Origin: CABMGU01 sp035292785 | Lineage (GTDB): Archaea; Nanobdellota; Nanobdellia; Woesearchaeales; ARS49 | Direction: 5' to 3' | DNA length: 11,790 bases | NCBI GenBank assembly: GCA_035292785.1 | Contig: DATDPK010000033.1 | Location: 1 to 11,790 of the forward strand | Part shown: piece after piece, positions 6,159 through 11,600 of the stretch | Layout: each line of letters opens with the position of its first letter | How positions within the stretch are numbered: position 1 is the first letter of the stretch | Position numbers and translations under genes: made by a program | The notes under the pieces: model-generated | Databases searched by the model: none | What the model saw: the letters and a program-made list of their open reading frames with translations, nothing else | What the model was told of the DNA's origin: nothing

Positions 6159-7921
6159 TTCAAATCACCTCTATTGCGCTGAGTATCAGCCAACTCTCTA
6201 ACGTCATCAACAGTATTAATATCTTCCGCTGAACGGTCGCTTCTCAACTTGACCAATCTTGGAAAGCGCAAAGCAAAACCAGAAGAATATGTTGGAGACT
6301 TCTGAATCTCCTCATAATCAACCTCGATTACAACCTCAGGACGAACTCTAACCTCTTTGCCCTTTTCCTCTATGATTAAAGGCTGGAGCAATTGAGTTAA
6401 CTGCTCAAAACTAACACCCCCTTCAACTTTTTCCTTAATGCCTGTACCAACCCTGCCAATCTCAACAAAACCATTTGTTTCAGGGTCGCGAACAGCGATA
6501 ATGAATGAAGAAAGCCATTTACCCCTCTTGCCTTCACCCCACTCGGCGCCTACAATAACTGTTTCAAGAGTGTCCATTGTAGGCTTGACCTTCACGCCAA
6601 AGCCAACACGCGAACCAGGCTTGTAAATACCCTGCAAATTCTTAGCCATGACACCCTCATTTCCTGCCTCCAAAGATGCTTTGTAGAAATCTTCAGCAGC
6701 AGAAACATCGTCTGTAATCAATTCCTCTGCAAGCTTAACCTCAAAAGGAACATTTGCAACCATCCCCTCCAAAAGCTTTCTTCTGTCAATAAAAGGCAGT
6801 TTCAATAAACTTTTTCCATCGCAGAACAAAATATCAAACACGTTGACTTCAACAGGAAACTTTCTCGACATCTCATCAATGTCATATTTTCTTTTGATGC
6901 GCTGGCTGATATTCTGAAAAGGAAGATACTTCCTTGTTTTCAGGTCAATACCAACAACTTCTGCATCGATGATAAATTCATTTCCCTTTACATTTTTGGC
7001 AATTCTTGAAACAACATCAGGAAACTGTTCGGTCACATTTTCCAAACGGCGGGTAAACAAAGTTATTTTACCATTGTGCTTGTGGATTTGCATCCTGAAA
7101 CCATCATACTTGTACTCAAACGCAGCAGGCTTGCCAACAATTGAAAATGCGTCAGCGACGTCCTTTGCCTTCTGAAACAGCATAACCTTAACAGGCTTGC
7201 CAGATGTCAGGGAAATGTTTTGCAATGCACTTTCACCGCTCCTTGCAAGCCTGGCAACTATAGAAAAATCATTCGCAACATCATACGCTTCCTGAACCAA
7301 GCTTGAATAGTCAGAATATTTTTCCTTGTCATACTCAATTTCATTTGTGGCAGAATCATATTTGATACCGCACTTATCTGCAAAAAACGCCCAAACAATA
7401 GCATCTCTTACTGTTCCTTCCCCCAAGCCAACACGCAACTCGCCCAAAATAGCACGCAAAACATACTTTGCCTCCTTTGGCTTTGCACTTGTCAGCAACT
7501 CAGCAACAAGCTGAACCTTCCTGTCAACAGTACCAGCACCTTCAAGCCCAGCAAGCTTCTGCAAATTATCAAAAACCTTCTTGACAGTCAGAGATTTAGA
7601 AAACAAAGTAGCCTGAGACTTGCTTTTTGTAAGCTCAAAAGCAACAGTTCCCAAATCGCCGGACTCTTTCCAAGAAGATTCAATCTTTTCAACAGAAGCT
7701 CCTGTTGCCAAGTTCAAAGACTTCAACAAAAGCCGGGCAGCCATACCAATAACTCTCTGGTCCCAATCAGGAAAAACCTTGCCCTGCACCAACAATAAGA
7801 CCTGCTCCAACTCTTCAGCAGGCACGTTCTTCAAGAATTCTGACAATATAAACGTCTTTTCCAAGCGCTTTGTGGTAGCTTCAAGACGCTCGTACACCCC
7901 GACCAGCTCTGAATACTGCAT
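6155..7921 (-). CDS. lig: ATP-dependent DNA ligase
   Basis: This 588-residue replicative/repair ligase seals nicks in duplex DNA through an enzyme-adenylate intermediate. It has an N-terminal DNA-binding domain (to about 240) with the archaeal signature ILGELRVGLGEGTVRDA (158-174). The nucleotidyltransferase core contains motif I KYDGFR with adenylated Lys271, motif III FIIDAEVVG, motif IV EGVMAKN and motif V VKVKP. A C-terminal OB fold follows (VEIGRVGTG, RPEVVIEVDYEEIQKS). The length is typical for archaeal Lig1-type enzymes. The ATG at 7919-7921 gives the family N-terminus MQYSELVGVYERLE and has a TATA box 27 bases upstream. An in-frame TTG three codons earlier is not needed. It is the first gene of an operon with the lipoprotein and nitroreductase. 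Confidence 0.97.
   Translation of the reverse strand: MQYSELVGVYERLEATTKRLEKTFILSEFLKNVPAEELEQVLLLVQGKVFPDWDQRVIGMAARLLLKSLNLATGASVEKIESSWKESGDLGTVAFELTKSKSQATLFSKSLTVKKVFDNLQKLAGLEGAGTVDRKVQLVAELLTSAKPKEAKYVLRAILGELRVGLGEGTVRDAIVWAFFADKCGIKYDSATNEIEYDKEKYSDYSSLVQEAYDVANDFSIVARLARSGESALQNISLTSGKPVKVMLFQKAKDVADAFSIVGKPAAFEYKYDGFRMQIHKHNGKITLFTRRLENVTEQFPDVVSRIAKNVKGNEFIIDAEVVGIDLKTRKYLPFQNISQRIKRKYDIDEMSRKFPVEVNVFDILFCDGKSLLKLPFIDRRKLLEGMVANVPFEVKLAEELITDDVSAAEDFYKASLEAGNEGVMAKNLQGIYKPGSRVGFGVKVKPTMDTLETVIVGAEWGEGKRGKWLSSFIIAVRDPETNGFVEIGRVGTGIKEKVEGGVSFEQLTQLLQPLIIEEKGKEVRVRPEVVIEVDYEEIQKSPTYSSGFALRFPRLVKLRSDRSAEDINTVDDVRELADTQRNRGDLK
6164..6172 (-). promoter_or_regulatory. Strong Shine-Dalgarno site of the lipoprotein gene
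   Basis: AGAGGTGAT lies within the ligase 3' end, 5 bases before the lipoprotein ATG. It is nearly complementary to the archaeal 16S 3' tail (ATCACCTCCT). It fixes the lipoprotein start and shows that internal operon genes use SD initiation. Confidence 0.75.
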
Positions 7922-7944
7922 ACATGGCAAAAAGAGAAAAAGAG

Positions 7945-7951
7945 TATATAT
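7945..7951 (-). promoter_or_regulatory. TATA box of the ligase operon
   Basis: ATATATA on the minus strand is centred 27 bases from the ligase ATG at 7921, implying a leaderless mRNA. It is divergent from the tRNA-Arg promoter. Confidence 0.6.
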
Positions 7952-7972
7952 GGCTTGCGAAGCCCAATAAGC

Positions 7973-7980
7973 TTTATAAA
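7973..7980 (+). promoter_or_regulatory. TATA box of tRNA-Arg
   Basis: TTTATAAA is centred about 28 bases upstream of the tRNA 5' end. Confidence 0.65.
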
Positions 7981-8004
7981 CCGAGGTTATCGACTAAAAT
8001 ATAT

Positions 8005-8076
8005 GCCCCAGTAGGCTAACGGATAGACTGAGCGGTTGCGGTCCGCTATATCTGGGTTCAATTCCCAGCTGGGGCG
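8005..8076 (+). tRNA. tRNA-Arg (anticodon GCG)
   Basis: This is a 72-nt cloverleaf. The acceptor stem GCCCCAG/CTGGGGC is perfect and the discriminator is G. The anticodon stem is AGCGG/CCGCT with loop TTGCGGT (anticodon GCG), the variable loop is ATAT, and the T arm is CTGGG-TTCAATT-CCCAG. The D stem is weak (GGCT/GACT with two G-U pairs and one C-A mismatch), which is the only odd feature. There is no intron and no encoded CCA. It would read CGC and CGU codons. Confidence 0.92.
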
Positions 8077-8138
8077 TATATACTTTCGTACAATATAGTG
8101 GCAAGCTACAAATACTGATTTTCCCTGTAATTCTATAT

Positions 8139-9056
8139 ATGAAAACAACCGAAAGGGTGGAAGCAGTACAAACATCCAGATTGGAACAGGAACTAAAAGA
8201 TTACGGACAGTTCAAACTAATAGGACAAGGAGGAGAAGCAGATGTTTACAGGGCTCACCGCAAAGATACTGGTGAACCGGCTGCGGTAAAAATCTATATT
8301 AATCCCGAAGAAGGCAAAAGAATATTCGACCGCTTTCTTGAAACACCTGATGAAGTTCTTAATCATCCAGGATTGGTTCAACGATACAGCGCCGGTGTGC
8401 TTCGCGATTTAGCTTACGTTATAATGCAATACATCGGTGCTCCATCACTTTACCAAGCAGCCAGATTTGAGAACGACCAACGAAACCTACTCAACTGGCA
8501 ACGCATACGACAAACATTCTCTCTCGCATTCCTTGCCCTTGATCATTTACACAGACACGGCTACGCACACCGCGACATCAAAGCTGCAAACATAATGCTC
8601 GGAGGAAAAGTAATAGACCTTGATTCGTTGGGCCGAGAAACAAGCGAAAGGCAGCAAACAATCAGCAGCACAATAAACTATCTTGCTCCAGAAGAATTAG
8701 AAGGCGTACAAGAACACAGAACAGATGTCTACCATTTGACTGCAGTTTTATATGAAGCACTAACCGGAAAAACACCTCTCGAATTCGCAGCACCTCAACT
8801 ACACAGCATGAATGACGAAGAGCAACTTGACATGGCCGTTTACGTTCATCAGGATGGACTAGAGCTCGCTCTCCCGCAAGTCGTGCCTATCAAAGAGCGC
8901 GAGCACTGGAATATGTTCTTTGAAGCAGGCATGAATCCTGTGCGGGACCAACGCCCGCCTGCGCGCATAATGCTTCGCTGTGTACAACAACTAATAGATA
9001 CGGAAATCCAAACAGGAACGCCTCTATACGGTGTTGCACGAAGCAGAGCGGCATAG
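8139..9056 (+). CDS. Ser/Thr protein kinase-like protein with DLD in place of DFG
   Basis: This 305-residue soluble protein has an almost complete eukaryotic-type kinase domain and no extra domain or membrane helix. It shows a glycine loop GQGGEADV (29-36), ATP-binding Lys51 in PAAVK, and a catalytic loop HRDIKAAN (144-151) with Asp146 and Asn151. The metal-binding motif reads DLD (160-162) instead of DFG. APE is at 183-185, the F-helix Asp at 196 (TDVYHL), and a late Arg in DQRPPARI. Catalytic residues are present, so it is probably active (inferred). The substrate is unknown. It is a lone plus-strand gene between minus-strand operons. A weak TATA-like TACAAATA lies about 28 bases before the ATG. 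Confidence 0.85.
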   Translation: MKTTERVEAVQTSRLEQELKDYGQFKLIGQGGEADVYRAHRKDTGEPAAVKIYINPEEGKRIFDRFLETPDEVLNHPGLVQRYSAGVLRDLAYVIMQYIGAPSLYQAARFENDQRNLLNWQRIRQTFSLAFLALDHLHRHGYAHRDIKAANIMLGGKVIDLDSLGRETSERQQTISSTINYLAPEELEGVQEHRTDVYHLTAVLYEALTGKTPLEFAAPQLHSMNDEEQLDMAVYVHQDGLELALPQVVPIKEREHWNMFFEAGMNPVRDQRPPARIMLRCVQQLIDTEIQTGTPLYGVARSRAA

Positions 9057-9136
9057 ACTTCAAGTCCAGATTACTTCTTCATAATGTATTAATAAATGGT
9101 CAGCTAAGTAATATTTAACACTGAATAAGGAGGTGA

Positions 9137-9223
9137 TTGCCAAAAAATAAAAAAGCCTTGCTGCCGGTCGGGGACAAAACCCCGCCGGAACATTTTTTTA
9201 TTCAATGTCAACCTGCTTCTTGA
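9137..9223 (+). pseudogene. Possible truncated small gene with a perfect SD
   Basis: AAGGAGGTGA at 9127-9136, fully complementary to the 16S 3' tail, is followed directly by a TTG that opens a 28-codon frame. The frame reads about 21 ordinary-looking residues (PKNKKALLPVGDKTPPEHFF) and then runs into the antisense of the helicase 3' end. The spacing of the SD to TTG is too short for an ideal start. I read it tentatively as the beginning of a small gene whose remainder was lost when the helicase end was joined here. It could be chance: the same bases form the helicase terminator. Confidence 0.25.
9141..9188 (-). terminator. Terminator of the helicase gene
   Basis: Ten bases past the helicase stop, the minus strand has a GC-rich hairpin: CCGG-CGGGG (9188-9180), a 6-base loop, then CCCCG-A-CCGG (9173-9164) with one bulge. 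Two T6 runs separated by one A follow (9154-9142). Both intrinsic-type hairpin and archaeal U-tract signals are present. Confidence 0.65.
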
Positions 9224-10652
9224 CAGACCTAGCAACAGAAGCGCCAAGCACATCAGCCAACTTCTCAAGCGGCGCTTTTCTAATATCACCTAAATCCTTA
9301 ATACCAGCACGGAAAAGCTTTCTCGCACGAACACGACCAATACCCTCCAAACGGATAAGCGTCAAAAGCTCCTCCTTAATGCCATATTTCAACCTTAAAC
9401 GCAACTTAGTAATCTCATTTAACAAAGGCTTATACTGCATCAAACGAGCAAGCTCGTGGCAGGCATACAACAGCCAATCAGCATTGTCAATCTTAGCCCT
9501 TGTCTCGCCAGGCCTGCTGTCATAACTTTCCAAAATCCACTCCTCATCCTTCTCATCAATCCAATCTTCCAACATCAAAGCAGTCTTAAAACTGTTAAGC
9601 CAATCCTCATACTCAGGCTCAAACATACTCGGCTCCCGCTCCAACAAGTAAGACTCCTGCAAAGCATACTTCTGCTGGACCTCCTCAAACTCCTTCTGCT
9701 TAACCCTGAGCAAAGGCCGCATTTCAAGAGTGTTGCTGACAGCGTGCAAAAAAGAAATCGGCTTAAGCTTGATATGCGTTGCGCGCTCCAAACGATTCAA
9801 AAAATTGAACGCAGTCAAAGGGTCCAAATACAATTCGGCAACACGCTTTCCAATTGAAGTTGAACGGAAACCCTCAGCAACTTCCTGCAAAAAACCCCAG
9901 TCAACCAGCAATTTCAAAACCTTGTCAATATTTTTCTCCATCCTGTCCAAATCCTTATACTGATGCGCCCAGAAAGTCCTGCTGAAAAAATCCAGAATAG
10001 AATCGTGCGAGTGTACAATCCTTGCAGTAATCAAAGAAAGCAAGTACATACGCAAAACAGGCTCGACTGCAAGCTTGCTATAAATGTCCTCGGGCGAGCC
10101 ATTTAGATAATGCTCAACGATATACTCCTTTTCAGAATCAGTTTGCGTGATAACAATTGCTTCGCCGAAAGTATCATACTTAGGCCTGCCAGCCCTTCCA
10201 GCCATCTGCAAAAACTCCAAAACAGGAATATGAGCCATACCATGAGGCCCAAAACGCTTCACATCACGAATAATGGCACGAAAAGCAGGCAAATCAACAC
10301 CAGCTGCCAAAGTTGGAGTACAACAAATAATCTTTATCAGACCAGAACGAAAAGAATCCTCAACAAGCTCCTTTTGCTTAGAGTGCAAGCCGGCGTGATG
10401 AAATGCAATGCCGTGCTTTACGCATAATGATAGTCTTTCACACTGCCTTGTAGGCTTGGAAAGAACCGTGCGCAAACTTTCAGACAAATCATCAAGCTCT
10501 TTGCTTTTTAACGGAGCCTTTTTACTGATATCTTCAGCAACCTTCTCAGCAGAACGCTTGGCGTTAACAAAAACCAAAGCCTGCTTTTTAATTTCAATAG
10601 TATCAAGGGCAACATTGATTACAGAGTCAGAGGTTTTTTCGGCGATTTTCAT
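9198..10652 (-). CDS. hel308: Hel308/Ski2-type DNA helicase, C-terminal half only
   Basis: This 484-residue protein matches the second half of Hel308-type superfamily 2 helicases, which unwind forks in replication-coupled repair. RecA2 is complete: motif IV QALVFVNAKRSAE (24-36), HHAGL (85-89), motif V CTPTLAAGVDLPA (111-123) and motif VI QMAGRAGRPKYD (149-160). Winged-helix and ratchet domains follow, and then a helix-hairpin-helix tail (LIRLEGIGRVRARKLF, 432-447). The first RecA domain (Q motif, Walker A, DExH; roughly 210-240 residues) is absent from the window. Upstream, the frame closes with a TGA near 10710 and overlaps the homing endonuclease gene by 26 bases. The ATG at 10650-10652 is the only normal start. 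Without the missing half it cannot bind ATP properly. It is a split gene, a relic, or a misassembly. Confidence 0.88.
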   Translation of the reverse strand: MKIAEKTSDSVINVALDTIEIKKQALVFVNAKRSAEKVAEDISKKAPLKSKELDDLSESLRTVLSKPTRQCERLSLCVKHGIAFHHAGLHSKQKELVEDSFRSGLIKIICCTPTLAAGVDLPAFRAIIRDVKRFGPHGMAHIPVLEFLQMAGRAGRPKYDTFGEAIVITQTDSEKEYIVEHYLNGSPEDIYSKLAVEPVLRMYLLSLITARIVHSHDSILDFFSRTFWAHQYKDLDRMEKNIDKVLKLLVDWGFLQEVAEGFRSTSIGKRVAELYLDPLTAFNFLNRLERATHIKLKPISFLHAVSNTLEMRPLLRVKQKEFEEVQQKYALQESYLLEREPSMFEPEYEDWLNSFKTALMLEDWIDEKDEEWILESYDSRPGETRAKIDNADWLLYACHELARLMQYKPLLNEITKLRLRLKYGIKEELLTLIRLEGIGRVRARKLFRAGIKDLGDIRKAPLEKLADVLGASVARSVKKQVDIE

Positions 10653-11292
10653 AATATTGTCGATAAAATTCGTACTTCTTATTATGTTTTGGGTTATTTG
10701 GCTTAATCATTTGAAACCAATTAAGTAGCATTTGATGACCTCTCACGCTAATGACGTAGAGCGGAAGCCATTTATCATTTCCTCTTCCATCGATGTACAT
10801 AGTTACTCTGAAACCAAGGTTCAGCAATTCTTGGTAAAGCTGGTCTGAAAGCAATTTGGATGTTTGTTTTATTTCAATGCGTGGATACAGACTATCTCTC
10901 TTTTTCTCAAGAAAAAGCATCCCATCTGTGTCAAAAATTCCACGGATGACCGAAATAATAAACTTCTTTTTATTAAGAATTTCTTGTGGAATGAAACATT
11001 CTCCTTTTGGACCAAGTGGCAAACCTAAACTTTGCTTGAACCTAACTAATTCATCTGACCAAAGTTGAAAACCATATACCCCTGTACTCTTCATTTCTCT
11101 TAAGTTTACTTTAATATCGAACAATTTCTCAAACGCGGATTTAATCACCATTTCGTAATGTGCTCTGTCGTCCTTTAAATGGCCTCTCAATTGATACAAT
11201 CCTTTACCGTTGTACCAATTCATACTCCCGTCACCTAAGTGCCATCCTATTTCTTCGGCGAGGAGTTCGGACATTGAGTTTGGCTTTTTCAT
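10627..11292 (-). CDS. LAGLIDADG homing endonuclease, free-standing
   Basis: This 221-residue double-motif LAGLIDADG endonuclease makes a sequence-specific double-strand break to spread its own gene. The first motif is LLAEEIGWHLGDG (10-22, acidic residue Asp21) and the second FIISVIRGIFDTDG (111-124, acidic residue Asp123). Each is followed by a beta-rich DNA-contacting region. The protein ends NPKHNKKYEFYRQYY, a finish common in such ORFs. No intein splicing blocks flank it: the N-terminus is a normal start and there is no C-terminal His-Asn junction. Its own TATA box lies about 25 bases upstream. Its last 26 bases overlap, in another frame, the start of the helicase half, and it ends 107 bases from the intron-rich tRNA-Ile. 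Both catalytic acids are intact, so it may be active. Confidence 0.88.
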   Translation of the reverse strand: MKKPNSMSELLAEEIGWHLGDGSMNWYNGKGLYQLRGHLKDDRAHYEMVIKSAFEKLFDIKVNLREMKSTGVYGFQLWSDELVRFKQSLGLPLGPKGECFIPQEILNKKKFIISVIRGIFDTDGMLFLEKKRDSLYPRIEIKQTSKLLSDQLYQELLNLGFRVTMYIDGRGNDKWLPLYVISVRGHQMLLNWFQMIKPNNPKHNKKYEFYRQYYENRRKNL

Positions 11293-11311
11293 TAGTGCTG
11301 ATAAGAAAATT

Positions 11312-11323
11312 CTTTTTAAATAA
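11312..11323 (-). promoter_or_regulatory. TATA box of the homing endonuclease
   Basis: TTATTTAAAAAG on the minus strand is centred about 25 bases before the ATG at 11292. It supports independent, leaderless expression rather than expression as part of a larger protein. Confidence 0.55.
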
Positions 11324-11365
11324 CCTATGCGTGCATATGTCCAGTGGTTAACCTTTTTCCAATAA

Positions 11366-11374
11366 CTTTTTAAA
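11366..11374 (+). promoter_or_regulatory. TATA box of tRNA-Ile
   Basis: CTTTTTAAAT is centred about 29 bases upstream of the tRNA 5' end. A palindrome CCTATATAGG follows at 11376-11385. Confidence 0.55.
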
Positions 11375-11429
11375 TCCTATATAGGAGCCTATCTTCAATG
11401 AGCCCGTAGCTTAGCTGGTGGAGCACTCG

Positions 11430-11459
11430 ATTCGTTTGGTTAGCTCCAACGGAAGTGAA
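11430..11459 (+). other. tRNA-Ile intron 1 (position 30/31)
   Basis: This 30-nt intron lies inside the anticodon stem. Its hairpin TTCGTT(T)GG/CCAACGGA abuts both bulges, and its central CACT/AGTG helix is fully paired. Its first base equals the exon base that replaces it (A), so the stem looks complete even before splicing. Confidence 0.85.
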
Positions 11460-11466
11460 ACTGATA

Positions 11467-11486
11467 TCCTGCCAAGCAGGCTAGAC
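11467..11486 (+). other. tRNA-Ile intron 2 (canonical position 37/38)
   Basis: This 20-nt intron is built on a 5-bp hairpin with a 3-base loop, CCTGC-CAA-GCAGG. The central helix CTGA/CTAG has one G-U pair and one A-C mismatch, so it is a relaxed motif. Confidence 0.85.
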
Positions 11487-11508
11487 ATCGAGCGGTCCCG
11501 TGTTCAAA

Positions 11509-11531
11509 AGTTCCCAAAAGGAACATGAAAG
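11509..11531 (+). other. tRNA-Ile intron 3 (position 59/60, T loop)
   Basis: This 23-nt intron splits the T loop. The hairpin is GTTCC-CAAAA-GGAAC. One unpaired A (11525) faces the 5' bulge. Splicing restores the consensus T loop TTCAAAT. Confidence 0.88.
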
Positions 11532-11545
11532 TCACGGCGGGCTCA

Positions 11546-11557
11546 TTTTCTTTTTTA
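11546..11557 (+). terminator. U-tract terminator of tRNA-Ile
   Basis: TTTTCTTTTTT follows the discriminator base immediately, a typical archaeal T-rich termination signal. Confidence 0.6.
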
Positions 11558-11567
11558 TGTCAAAACA

Positions 11568-11576
11568 CTTTTAAAG
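11568..11576 (+). promoter_or_regulatory. TATA box of the PlsX-like gene
   Basis: CTTTTAAAG is centred about 29 bases before the ATG at 11601. It lies just after the tRNA terminator, so the gene appears to be independently transcribed. Confidence 0.5.
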
Positions 11577-11600
11577 GCTTATTTTCTAGAACATGGCGAG

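Larger units (their letters stand above)
11400..11545 (+). tRNA. tRNA-Ile (anticodon GAU) with three introns
   Basis: The gene spans 146 nt. Removing 11430-11459, 11467-11486 and 11509-11531 leaves an exact 73-nt cloverleaf: acceptor GAGCCCG/CGGGCTC with discriminator A, D stem GCTT/GAGC, anticodon stem CTCGA/TCGAG, loop CTGATAA, variable loop CGGTC, and T arm CCGTG-TTCAAAT-CACGG. Each intron has a bulge-helix-bulge. Intron 1 (30/31) has central helix CACT/AGTG, bulges CGA and AAA, and an inner hairpin. Intron 2 (37/38) has CTGA/CTAG with one mismatch, bulges TAT and ACA, and inner stem CCTGC/GCAGG. Intron 3 (59/60, T loop) has TTCA/TGAA, bulges AAA and AGT, and inner stem GTTCC/GGAAC. Cutting after the second base of each bulge gives exactly these exons. 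The anticodon lies on a 7-nt exon (11460-11466). Read with a single canonical intron, the loop would show CGT, which is wrong. Confidence 0.93.

Noticed and set aside
7922..7930. TTG start three codons upstream for the ligase
   Set aside because: The ATG at 7921 gives the conserved N-terminus and sits 27 bases from the TATA box.
10627..11292. Endonuclease considered as an intein inside the helicase
   Set aside because: It is in a different frame from the helicase, has its own TATA box and ATG, lacks N- and C-terminal splicing blocks, and no N-terminal extein precedes it.
11431..11437. Anticodon CGT (Thr) for the 11400-11545 tRNA with one 50-nt canonical intron
   Set aside because: The required bulge-helix-bulge does not form (a C-T mismatch and no adjoining inner helix), and base 37 would be T. 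The two-intron solution gives paired motifs and the standard Ile loop.
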